Source: Methanobacteriota archaeon (GTDB lineage Archaea; Thermoplasmatota; Poseidoniia; Poseidoniales; Poseidoniaceae). From it: a stretch of DNA of 12,992 nucleotides. The DNA is taken from positions 1 to 12,992 of the forward strand of contig JAACDL010000067.1 in assembly GCA_009936765.1 (NCBI GenBank). Direction: 5' to 3'. Under the pieces are notes generated by a model that was not told the DNA's origin, searched no databases, and saw only the letters and a program-made list of their open reading frames with translations. Shown one piece after another: positions 1-7,023 of this stretch. Position 1 is the first letter of the stretch, and each line of letters begins with the position of its first letter. The position numbers and the translations under genes are program-made.

Positions 1-1779
1 ATCTCTCATTTCTTCAATCGGTTCTTGTCGTATCTTAATTTCACCATCTTCCATCCAACAGATGTTCAAGTTGTTGCCCCAGAACTCATCTTCGTGACCC
101 GGGAAGTCATCTCTAGTGTGTCCACCACGACTCTCTTCTCTAGTTAGAGCGGCCAAAGTAGCGACTGTTGAGATGTCGACCATATTTTTGAGATCCAGTG
201 CCTGGTGCCATCCAGAGTTGTACTTACGGCTTGTTCCAGGGAAACAACTCTGTTCCCTAAGAGAGAATTGTTTGAGGTCGGCCAGTGCTTGTTCTAGTTC
301 ATCTTTTACTCGAATGATTCCTACCTTTTCTTGCATCATATCACGCATTTCGTCATAGATGAGACCGGGATTCTCTCCTTCTCCTCTTTCTAGTGGCGCA
401 ATCATTTCCTTGATTGCAGCCTGAACTTGAGATTTATCGATACCTGGTTGAGCGAGATCAGTAGACCTCTTAGCCGCATGTTCTCCAGCTCTCTTACCGA
501 ATACGATAAGATCGGATAGGGAATTACCACCTAATCTGTTAGCGCCATGCAGGCCACTAGCTACTTCTCCACAAGCAAATAAGCCAGGAACTGTAGTTTC
601 TTGAGATTCGGCATCAACAACAACTCCACCCATTACATAGTGAGCTGTTGGTCCAACTTCCATTGGTTCTTCAGAGATATCAACGCCAGCCAATTCCTTG
701 AATTGGTGATGCATTGAAGGCAACTTAGCAAGAATTGCTTCCTTACCTCTGTGTGAGATATCTAGGAATGCTCCGCCGTGAGGGCTGCCTCTACCTGCTT
801 TCACTTCACTGTTGATTGCTTTAGCAACTACGTCACGAGTAAGTAACTCGGGAGGTCTGCGAACTGTAGCAAGCTTGCCAGACACTACTTCCTCAACCCA
901 TTGATCGGATTCTTCAATAGTAGCTGCATGGTCACCAGCAAACGTTTCTGGGACATAATCGAACATGAAACGGTCTCCCTTCGAATTTGTCAAACGTCCA
1001 CCTTCTCCACGAACACCTTCTGTTACGAGGATTCCTCTAACAGATGGAGGCCAAACCATTCCAGTCGGGTGGAATTGCACGAACTCCATATCGCGAAGTT
1101 CTGCACCTGCCCATAGAGCCAGAGCATGTCCATCTCCTGTATATTCCCAAGAACCTGAACATACCGACCAGCATCGTGTAATTCCGCCGGTTGCAAGAAC
1201 AACTGACTTTGCAGAGAATGCATGGAATTCACCGTCAACTCTAGTGTAAGCAACACAGCCAGTGACTCTGTCGCCTTCTTTGAGTAAACTACGAACAGTC
1301 ACTTCTGTGAACATGTCAATCCCTTCATGAATTCCTCTTTCCTGAAGAGTTCGAATCAATTCGAGGCCAGTTGCATCTCCAACGTGCGCTAATCGAGGGA
1401 ATGTGTGCCCACCGAAGTTACGCTGATTGATTAGATTCTTATCGGTTCTATCGAATACCGCTCCCCATTGCTCTAACTCTCTAACCCTGTCTGGGGCTTC
1501 TTTTGCATGGAATTCAGCCATACGCCAGTTAGCAAGCCACTTGCTACCTTTCATCGTATCATGGAAATGAACTTTCCATCCATCCCTAGGATCTGCATTT
1601 TGCAGAGCAGCAGCACAGCCACCTTCTGCCATAACAGTGTGGGCTTTACCCAACAAGGACTTGGTGATAATTGCAGTCTTAGCGCCGCTTCTTGCTGCTT
1701 CAATGGCTGCACGTAATCCAGCACCTCCGGCTCCAATTACAACAACATCGTATTCGTGAGATGTATATTCCTCAGTCAT
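1..1779 (-). CDS. sdhA: Succinate dehydrogenase flavoprotein subunit SdhA, C-terminal end cut by the window edge
   Basis: Catalytic subunit of complex II, oxidising succinate to fumarate with covalently bound FAD at the membrane face. The frame is open from the ATG at 1779 to base 1, giving 593 residues without a stop. Visible landmarks are the dinucleotide-binding GAGGAG at 16-21, the FAD-linking histidine H47 in KAHTVMAEGG, H237 in FHPTG, TEGVRGEGG at 253-261, R315 in TRDVV, H380 in AHYVMGG, R415 in NRLGGNS, and the late RGGHTRDDFP block at 551-560. All expected catalytic and FAD-contact residues are present. The family is about 590-650 residues long, so only a short tail is missing. The start is fixed by a strong ribosome binding site and lies one base after the stop of the membrane-anchor gene, so the two are surely co-translated. 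An SdhB iron-sulfur gene is expected next, outside the window. Identification is from family motifs; the SDH rather than fumarate reductase direction is inferred. Confidence 0.96.
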   Translation of the reverse strand, partial: MTEEYTSHEYDVVVIGAGGAGLRAAIEAARSGAKTAIITKSLLGKAHTVMAEGGCAAALQNADPRDGWKVHFHDTMKGSKWLANWRMAEFHAKEAPDRVRELEQWGAVFDRTDKNLINQRNFGGHTFPRLAHVGDATGLELIRTLQERGIHEGIDMFTEVTVRSLLKEGDRVTGCVAYTRVDGEFHAFSAKSVVLATGGITRCWSVCSGSWEYTGDGHALALWAGAELRDMEFVQFHPTGMVWPPSVRGILVTEGVRGEGGRLTNSKGDRFMFDYVPETFAGDHAATIEESDQWVEEVVSGKLATVRRPPELLTRDVVAKAINSEVKAGRGSPHGGAFLDISHRGKEAILAKLPSMHHQFKELAGVDISEEPMEVGPTAHYVMGGVVVDAESQETTVPGLFACGEVASGLHGANRLGGNSLSDLIVFGKRAGEHAAKRSTDLAQPGIDKSQVQAAIKEMIAPLERGEGENPGLIYDEMRDMMQEKVGIIRVKDELEQALADLKQFSLREQSCFPGTSRKYNSGWHQALDLKNMVDISTVATLAALTREESRGGHTRDDFPGHEDEFWGNNLNICWMEDGEIKIRQEPIEEMRD

Positions 1780-1780
1780 T

Positions 1781-2617
1781 TCAAGCACCTCCGATTAGAA
1801 TAAGGCTGAAGTCATTAATCATGCCCTTAGACACTGCAATCGTCCAAGCGTCTCCTACGAATACGAATGTCAGAGAGACCCAGAACCAAAACCCGTGGCT
1901 ACGGTTGATGATGCTAATCTTAGAAAATATTGCACCTCTAATTTTTGAAATCCCATTAGCCCATCGATCAAGAACTCCACCGGCAAGATGCCTTAGTGCA
2001 TGGCATGAAGTAACATACATTGTCAGACAAACTGCTTCTACTGTAAGAATAATTGTTCCGCCTGAAATCCCATATCCATCATTATCGAAAGCCATTGTGT
2101 GAGTGATGTCCCACCATTTGATTAGTAGAATTGGAATAACCATGTAGAGGAAATAACGGTGTAAGTTGTTGACAATGAAAAGTCTCTTCTCACCCTGATA
2201 GCCAATCTTCTTGTTGATTTCCGGTTCATCGACCCAGCAAGCGACTGGGCTTGCGAAGAATGTACGATAGTAAACTCGGCGCATGTAGTAACATGTGCCT
2301 CTGAAGGAGAAAGGTATCCAAAGAATCAGAACTGCTGCGTTAACCCAGGAAGGATGATCCCATCCCGAGAACATATCCCATTCCAATACATTTGGAGAGA
2401 ACATTGGTGAAATAACATGAGCACCATCTATGTGGTAATCGATGTGCTCCGAGAAGAATATTACTCGCCAAAATGTCCATATCATGGCAATTGTAAGCCC
2501 AGTGGCCATAACAACAGGTTGTGCCCACCAATTGTCGATTCTATCGGTTCGCCCCATGCCGTTAAGCATTGGAAGTTTGATTCCGTCGCCCATTAAGTAC
2601 ACCAACCACGCCCCCAT
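1781..2617 (-). CDS. sdhC: Succinate dehydrogenase membrane anchor, single-subunit Sdh1-like type
   Basis: Membrane subunit that should hold the SdhA/SdhB head and pass electrons to quinone. The 278-residue product has about five hydrophobic helices (roughly 33-57, 92-106, 148-170, 185-205, 242-264), far longer than an ordinary 110-150 residue SdhC or SdhD. The segment FRGTCYYMRRVYYRTFF at 105-121, followed by SPVACWVDEP, the HRYF at 153-156 and SCHALRH at 204-210 match what I recall of the one-gene anchor of mycobacterial Sdh1 (length about 273, followed by its flavoprotein gene as here). Cys109, Cys127, Cys205, His153, His206 and His210 are candidate metal ligands. No clear ribosome binding site precedes the ATG at 2617, so the mRNA may be leaderless or the true start may be a later Met (residues 9, 17 or 21). 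The start codon lies inside a GC-rich inverted repeat. Family assignment is strong; the cofactor is inferred. Confidence 0.9.
   Translation of the reverse strand: MGAWLVYLMGDGIKLPMLNGMGRTDRIDNWWAQPVVMATGLTIAMIWTFWRVIFFSEHIDYHIDGAHVISPMFSPNVLEWDMFSGWDHPSWVNAAVLILWIPFSFRGTCYYMRRVYYRTFFASPVACWVDEPEINKKIGYQGEKRLFIVNNLHRYFLYMVIPILLIKWWDITHTMAFDNDGYGISGGTIILTVEAVCLTMYVTSCHALRHLAGGVLDRWANGISKIRGAIFSKISIINRSHGFWFWVSLTFVFVGDAWTIAVSKGMINDFSLILIGGA
1786..1792 (-). promoter_or_regulatory. Ribosome binding site of sdhA
   Basis: GGAGGTG on the minus strand, six bases before the sdhA ATG. It lies inside the last codons of the upstream membrane-anchor gene, where it encodes Gly-Gly, just before the TGA at 1783-1781. 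This near-consensus site sets the sdhA start and suggests translational coupling. Confidence 0.85.
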
Positions 2618-2624
2618 AGGGGGC
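2610..2624. repeat. GC-rich inverted repeat across the sdhC start codon
   Basis: GCCCCCATAGGGGGC, a perfect six-base-pair inverted repeat with a three-base loop. The sdhC start codon (2617-2615 on the minus strand) lies across the loop and the first stem pair. In the RNA this would form a short but very stable hairpin hiding the AUG. It could affect translation or could be a protein site; it has no following T-run, so it does not look like a terminator. Confidence 0.6.
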
Positions 2625-2674
2625 GGATAATGTCGGCCAGTCGCTCAGGGGTCTTTGACCTGTTCGGCTGTTGT

Positions 2675-4303
2675 TCAAGCAAGTGAAGTGTAGTCCACTT
2701 CTGCCTCAACCATCTCGATTTCATCAACATCCATCTGGGCTAGTTGCAATTTACCAGACAATTCGTCATTGACTGCATGCCAGTAAGAATATGCTTCTAT
2801 GACCCAGATTCCGGATTCTCTTGTACCGTTTCCGCTACCCTTGACTCCACCGAATGGGAGGTGAGCTTCAGCGCCTGTTGTCGAATTATTTATCCCAGTC
2901 ATTCCTGCTTTGATTCCGACCTTGTAACGGTATGCTTCTAGACGGTCATTGGTATAAATAGCGCTAGAAAGACCATATGGAGACGCGTTTGCTAGATGCA
3001 GGGCATGATCGAAATCCTTAGCCTTAACAACTGTAATCGCTGGTCCAAATACTTCTTCATGGAAGCACCTCATGTCTTCTGTAACATCTGCATAGACGTG
3101 GGGCCACATGTAAACTCCATCCTCAGGAGTTCCTAGGAAATTGTCTGGAGTGTTTCCAGTTGCAATTCTTCCCTTACCCCATAGTTTGGTTGCTCCATCC
3201 GCTTCAACCATGTCAATATCTCTCAAGAAATCCTTAGCGTATTTCTCCGATAGCATTGGTCCATAAAGGACACCATCGTGTTTCAATGAATCTCCAATTC
3301 TGGTATTCTTTACCTTGATCATCAACTTCTCCATGAAATCATCATAAATGTCTTCGTGAATGATTAGATTACCAAGACTGGTACATCGTTGTCCTGCGGT
3401 TCCAAAACCACCCCAGTACGCACCTTCTACAGCGTTGTCAATATCCGCAGATGGCATGACAACTAGAGGGTTCTTTCCACCAAGTTCTAGACTACATGAA
3501 ACTAGATTTCTACCGCATACTTCACCGATTGCCTTACCGACTTCAGTACTACCAGTGAAGGAAATCTTGTTGATCAATCCTTCATCGACTGCATCGACAA
3601 TGTATTGCCCAGCACTGCTTCCTTTTCCGTGAACTAAGTTTACGACGCCGTTTGGCAATCCTGCTTGATGCATAATACGTGCTAAAGCAAAAGAAAGTAG
3701 TGGTGCATCTTGAGGGCTTTTCCAAACACATGTGTTTCCACAAATCAGTGCTGGAATCATCTTCCAGAATGGAACTGCTGCAGGGAAATTGCACGCATTG
3801 ATTATTCCACATACACCTAGTGGTCTACGGTATGTGAACAACTCTTTGTCAGGTAATTCTGAATTAACAGTCTGACCGTAAAGGCGCCTTCCTTCAGATT
3901 GGAAGAACAAACATGTGTCGATAGCTTCCTGAACACTTCCTGCTGCTTCTTTCAGAGTCTTTCCAATTTCACGAGTTTCCAATGCGACAATTGCATCTTT
4001 ATGCTCCATTAGCAATCGACCCATATTACCAATAATTTGTCCACGAGTAGGAGCGGGGGTTGCTGACCATCCGTCTAGTGCTGCACGGGCTGCTGCGATT
4101 GCTGAATGGACATCTTCTCTTGTAGAGAGTGGGAACTCGCCCAACTCATCTACCAAAACTGCCGGGTTACGACTAATGAAGGTCGAACCATCGGACGAGT
4201 TAGTTAATTGTCCATTGATGATATTGTATCCCCTGACCCTAGGAAGGTCACCGGGGTTATTGCTTTCAAGAAATTCTAGGCCGGTCTCTAAAACGTGCGT
4301 CAT
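2675..4303 (-). CDS. NAD(P)-dependent aldehyde dehydrogenase
   Basis: A soluble ALDH-superfamily enzyme oxidising an aldehyde to its carboxylic acid. The 542-residue product has the full catalytic set: N172 in CNFPAAVP, K195 in VWKSPQDAP, the Rossmann signature FTGSTEVG at 249-256, general base E273 in LELGGKNP, nucleophile C307 in GQRCTS, E417 in EEVFGP, and the late LPFGGVKGSGNGTRESG at 482-498. Q198 stands where NAD-preferring members often have Glu, so cofactor choice is open. It is 40-60 residues longer than a typical ALDH, with an N-terminal leader of about 25 residues and an acidic tail from about 525. The substrate cannot be read from the sequence. Semialdehyde dehydrogenases (succinic, 2-oxoglutaric, aminoadipic) are the nearest families by eye. 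It ends 57 bases before the SDH anchor gene on the same strand, so succinic semialdehyde is an attractive but unproven substrate. No good ribosome binding site precedes the ATG. Confidence 0.93.
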   Translation of the reverse strand: MTHVLETGLEFLESNNPGDLPRVRGYNIINGQLTNSSDGSTFISRNPAVLVDELGEFPLSTREDVHSAIAAARAALDGWSATPAPTRGQIIGNMGRLLMEHKDAIVALETREIGKTLKEAAGSVQEAIDTCLFFQSEGRRLYGQTVNSELPDKELFTYRRPLGVCGIINACNFPAAVPFWKMIPALICGNTCVWKSPQDAPLLSFALARIMHQAGLPNGVVNLVHGKGSSAGQYIVDAVDEGLINKISFTGSTEVGKAIGEVCGRNLVSCSLELGGKNPLVVMPSADIDNAVEGAYWGGFGTAGQRCTSLGNLIIHEDIYDDFMEKLMIKVKNTRIGDSLKHDGVLYGPMLSEKYAKDFLRDIDMVEADGATKLWGKGRIATGNTPDNFLGTPEDGVYMWPHVYADVTEDMRCFHEEVFGPAITVVKAKDFDHALHLANASPYGLSSAIYTNDRLEAYRYKVGIKAGMTGINNSTTGAEAHLPFGGVKGSGNGTRESGIWVIEAYSYWHAVNDELSGKLQLAQMDVDEIEMVEAEVDYTSLA

Positions 4304-4360
4304 GGCCGTCCGTTCGGCATTCAGAACATGAATCCACCGCTTGTGGTTAGATGCGTGGAG

Positions 4361-4367
4361 TTAAGTA
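4361..4367 (+). promoter_or_regulatory. Possible TATA box for cdc48
   Basis: TTAAGTA is centred about 42 bases before the cdc48 ATG. With the usual archaeal spacing of about 25-27 bases, transcription would begin near 4390, just ahead of the ribosome binding site. The match to the TATA consensus is weak, and the better string GATATACTA at 4381 is too close to the start codon for a leadered mRNA. Confidence 0.3.
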
Positions 4368-4380
4368 GATGCTACACTAA

Positions 4381-4388
4381 GATATACT
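4381..4388 (-). promoter_or_regulatory. Possible TATA box for the aldehyde dehydrogenase
   Basis: Read on the minus strand, AGTATATC lies about 78-85 bases before the ALDH ATG. An archaeal promoter here would start transcription near 4355-4360, leaving a leader of about 55 bases. It is the most AT-rich TATA-like string in the 102-base divergent region. This rests on eye matching only. Confidence 0.3.
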
Positions 4389-4392
4389 ATCC

Positions 4393-4399
4393 GGAGGGG
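4393..4399 (+). promoter_or_regulatory. Ribosome binding site of cdc48
   Basis: GGAGGGG ends six bases before the ATG at 4406, the same spacing as the other strong sites in this window. It supports the chosen start and shows that this mRNA is leadered. Confidence 0.75.
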
Positions 4400-4405
4400 T
4401 AATCC

Positions 4406-6637
4406 ATGTCTGACAAAGATAGTGAATCGATTTCATTGAAGGTTTCAAAGGCTATACCGAGCGATGTAGGCCACGGCCGAGCACGCATTAGCGGCGAGAA
4501 CGGATTGGACTTGAAGCCAGGAGATATTATCGAAATTAAGGGAGACGAACGCTCCACCGCAGCCATCTACTGGAGAAGCCGCCCCGAAGACGCTAAGATG
4601 GATATCATTAGAGTTGACGGAATCATCCGGAAAAATGCTGGAGTAAGCCTTGGAGACAAAGTAACTGTATCCAAGGTAGATGCTAAGATCTGTACCAAAC
4701 TGGTACTTTCTCCAGTTATGGCAAACAAGCAGAAAGTCAAATTCGGACCCGGAATTGAAGGGTTTGCTCGTAGAGGGCTCAACAAGAGACCTGTAGTCGC
4801 CGGAGATCGTATATTCATTCCAGGTATGACACTATTCGCTGAGGCATTGCCATTCGCAGTACTACAGACTACTCCTAAGGGGATTGTACAAGTTAATTCC
4901 GACACAGACATTGTAATCAAAGATGAAGCAATTGATGACGAGGATGTTGGCCAATCTCAAGGAATAACATACGAAGACATTGGAGGAATTGGCTCTCAGT
5001 TATTGAAAGTTAGAGAGATGATTGAACTTCCACTAAAGCATCCGGAATTATTCAGAAGGTTAGGAATCGACCCTCCAAAAGGAGTATTGTTGCACGGACC
5101 GCCAGGGACTGGTAAAACAATGATCGCAAAGGCTGTGGCTACAGAAACAAATGCACATTTCACGGTAATCAATGGACCAGAAATTATTTCCAAATACTAT
5201 GGAGAATCTGAGAAACAATTGCGTGAGATTTTCGATGAAGCTGCAAATAATGCACCTGCCATTGTATTCGTAGATGAAATCGATTCAATTTGTCCAAAGC
5301 GTGAAGACGTTAGTGGAGAAGTCGAAAGGCGAGTAGTCGCCCAGATGCTTACTCTAATGGATGGCATGCAAGGAAGGGATAACGTAATCGTAATCGGTGC
5401 TACAAATCGTAGAGACGCATTAGACCCTGCACTTAGAAGACCGGGAAGATTCGATCGAGAGATAGAGATTGGAGTACCAGACCGTGAAGGAAGAAAGGAA
5501 ATCCTTGACGTTCACACCAGGCAGATGCCTATCGCTGACGACTTTGATGTAGATTGGGTACTGGAGAACTCATACGGTTTCGTAGGAGCTGATTTAGCGG
5601 CACTTGTTAGAGAAGCCGCAATGAAGGCCCTTCGACGCTATCTTCCGGAGATCGATCTCGAGGAAGACACCATTCCCCCTGAGGTTCTAGAAAAGATGGA
5701 AGTTAGAATGGATGACTTCCGTGTTGCTATTAGAGAGATTGAGCCAAGTGCACTAAGAGAAATCTATGTTGAAGTCCCTGATGTTTCATGGGAAAGTGTC
5801 GGAGGCCTGACAGAAATTAAAGAAAGGCTGAAGGAAAGTGTTGAATGGCCATTAACCAAACCTGAATTGTTTGAACACTTCGGAATAAAACCACCACGAG
5901 GGATCGTACTATTCGGTGCACCGGGAACTGGAAAAACTTTACTTGCTAAAGCAATTGCTAACGAAGCAAAGGCCAATTTCATATCAATTAAGGGCCCAGA
6001 AATGATTTCGAAATGGGTTGGAGAATCGGAAAAAGCAATTCGTGAAATTTTCAAGAAGGCTAAACAATCTGCTCCTTCAATCATCTTCTTAGATGAATTT
6101 GAATCGATTGCAGGCATGCGTTCATCTAACTCCCAGAGTGGTGGCTCAGATGTTTCTAACCGAGTTGTAAACCAACTCCTAGCAAGTATGGACGGTGTTG
6201 AAAGCCTCGACGGAGTTATTGTCGTCGCTGCCACAAATCGACCAGAGATGATTGATCCAGCCCTATTGCGAAGTGGTAGATTCGAAAGAGTACTCCACGT
6301 ACCTCCGCCAGACAAAGGTGCGAGAGATGTAATCATGCAAATCCATGCTAAGGACATGCCATTATCGTCATTCTCGATGAAAGATATCCTTGGTGGAATG
6401 GAAGGATTCACAGGTGCAGACATCGAAGCGGTATGCAGAGAAGCTGCCCTTATTGCAATGCGAGCAGGTAAGAGAAAGGTGACTAAGGGTCACTTCGAAG
6501 ATGCGATTACTAGAGTTCGGCCTACAGTGACTCCAGAAATGTTAGAATATTATTCTAAGATGGAAGAACGTTTGACTTCAGGCCTTTCTAATATCAAGCG
6601 TTCGCGTGATACTGGATTCGGCATGGAATCGATGTAA
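4406..6637 (+). CDS. cdc48: Cdc48/VAT-type two-ring AAA+ ATPase
   Basis: A hexameric protein unfoldase/segregase that threads substrates through its pore, often handing them to the proteasome. The 743 residues, the usual length for archaeal Cdc48/VAT, comprise an N-domain (about 8-185), D1 (about 190-450) and D2 (about 460-715). D1 has Walker A GPPGTGKT at 231-238, Walker B IVFVDE at 286-291 and arginine fingers R345 and R348 in RRPGRFDRE. D2 has Walker A GAPGTGKT at 504-511, Walker B IIFLDE at 559-564 and fingers R622 and R625. The D1 pore loop reads KYYGESE and the D2 loop KWVGESE, so the D2 aromatic is retained. Oddities are Ala for Pro in the D2 P-loop and FES after the D2 Walker B, where IDA or IDS is usual. 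The C-terminus ends in GFGMESM without a Hb-Tyr-X proteasome-docking tail. It begins the plus-strand block after a divergent promoter region. Confidence 0.97.
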   Translation: MSDKDSESISLKVSKAIPSDVGHGRARISGENGLDLKPGDIIEIKGDERSTAAIYWRSRPEDAKMDIIRVDGIIRKNAGVSLGDKVTVSKVDAKICTKLVLSPVMANKQKVKFGPGIEGFARRGLNKRPVVAGDRIFIPGMTLFAEALPFAVLQTTPKGIVQVNSDTDIVIKDEAIDDEDVGQSQGITYEDIGGIGSQLLKVREMIELPLKHPELFRRLGIDPPKGVLLHGPPGTGKTMIAKAVATETNAHFTVINGPEIISKYYGESEKQLREIFDEAANNAPAIVFVDEIDSICPKREDVSGEVERRVVAQMLTLMDGMQGRDNVIVIGATNRRDALDPALRRPGRFDREIEIGVPDREGRKEILDVHTRQMPIADDFDVDWVLENSYGFVGADLAALVREAAMKALRRYLPEIDLEEDTIPPEVLEKMEVRMDDFRVAIREIEPSALREIYVEVPDVSWESVGGLTEIKERLKESVEWPLTKPELFEHFGIKPPRGIVLFGAPGTGKTLLAKAIANEAKANFISIKGPEMISKWVGESEKAIREIFKKAKQSAPSIIFLDEFESIAGMRSSNSQSGGSDVSNRVVNQLLASMDGVESLDGVIVVAATNRPEMIDPALLRSGRFERVLHVPPPDKGARDVIMQIHAKDMPLSSFSMKDILGGMEGFTGADIEAVCREAALIAMRAGKRKVTKGHFEDAITRVRPTVTPEMLEYYSKMEERLTSGLSNIKRSRDTGFGMESM

Positions 6638-6701
6638 TCAGGTTGATTCGCCGGTTGATTGAAGTGACTGGGTCTATTGCATCATAGCGAGGGTGAGGCA
6701 T

Positions 6702-6941
6702 ATGTCTAGTTTCAGCGGTGAGTATCTAAGACGTGCAGTCGTGGATGCTAATGGTGAACTATTCGGCCACCTATCGGATATTGTGATAGATCCTAGAAGT
6801 GGCGAAGTGACCGAGATTTTAGTCGAAGTTGTGCCTGAAATTGATGTTACAAAATTACCTTGGCCAACGGATGGTGGTTTTTGCCAAGTTCCTGCCCAAG
6901 AAATCGCCCAAATCGCATCACGTATCATGCTTAGACGATGA
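6702..6941 (+). CDS. Small PRC-barrel domain protein
   Basis: A 79-residue cytoplasmic protein consisting of one PRC-barrel: YLRRAVVDANGELFGHLSD, then VIDPRSGEVTEILVEV, and a last strand ending VPAQEIAQIASRIMLRR. PRC-barrels are small beta folds found in photosynthetic reaction centre H subunits, the ribosome maturation factor RimM, and many short archaeal proteins; some haloarchaeal ones (the Cdp proteins) work in cell division with SepF. The start is placed at ATG 6702 because GAGGGTG at 6689-6695 lies six bases upstream. An in-frame GTG at 6693 would add three residues but sits inside that ribosome binding site. The gene follows cdc48 after 64 bases and may share its transcript. Fold is confident; the role is unknown, and division or ribosome links are only possibilities. 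Confidence 0.88.
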   Translation: MSSFSGEYLRRAVVDANGELFGHLSDIVIDPRSGEVTEILVEVVPEIDVTKLPWPTDGGFCQVPAQEIAQIASRIMLRR

Positions 6942-7011
6942 GCAACTAATTATCATTTGAACGCAACCTTCTAAACCCATACGATAGCGTCGGTTGTCTG
7001 TATCTTGTACC

Positions 7012-7019
7012 AGAGGTGA
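7012..7019 (+). promoter_or_regulatory. Ribosome binding site of the DUF4350-like gene
   Basis: AGAGGTGA ends four bases before the ATG at 7024. The preceding 70 bases (6942-7011) hold no gene and no convincing TATA box; AATTAT near 6949 is the only AT-rich string. It is therefore unclear whether the membrane cassette has its own promoter or is read through from cdc48. Confidence 0.7.
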
Positions 7020-7023
7020 ATGA

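Noticed and set aside
965..1249. Overlapping short frames on both strands inside sdhA
   Set aside because: The complete SdhA frame with all catalytic motifs passes through this region without interruption; the others are shadows.
1692..2102. 136-residue plus-strand frame opposite sdhC and the start of sdhA
   Set aside because: Antisense to two well-supported genes, crossing their junction, with no recognisable protein features.
2646..2662. Hairpin between the ALDH and SDH anchor genes as a terminator
   Set aside because: The stem is short with a bulge and no T-run follows on the minus strand, so a terminator or regulatory role cannot be supported.
5764..6423. 219-residue open frame on the minus strand opposite the cdc48 D2 domain
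   Set aside because: It is fully antisense to a highly conserved coding region, has no family resemblance and no ribosome binding site; it arises from codon bias of the real gene.
6641..6660. Direct repeat GGTTGATT twice, 12 bases apart, after cdc48
   Set aside because: Only two eight-base copies in a short gap; this could be chance and fits no known element.
6693..6695. GTG start for the PRC-barrel gene
   Set aside because: It lies inside the ribosome binding site that is correctly spaced for ATG 6702.
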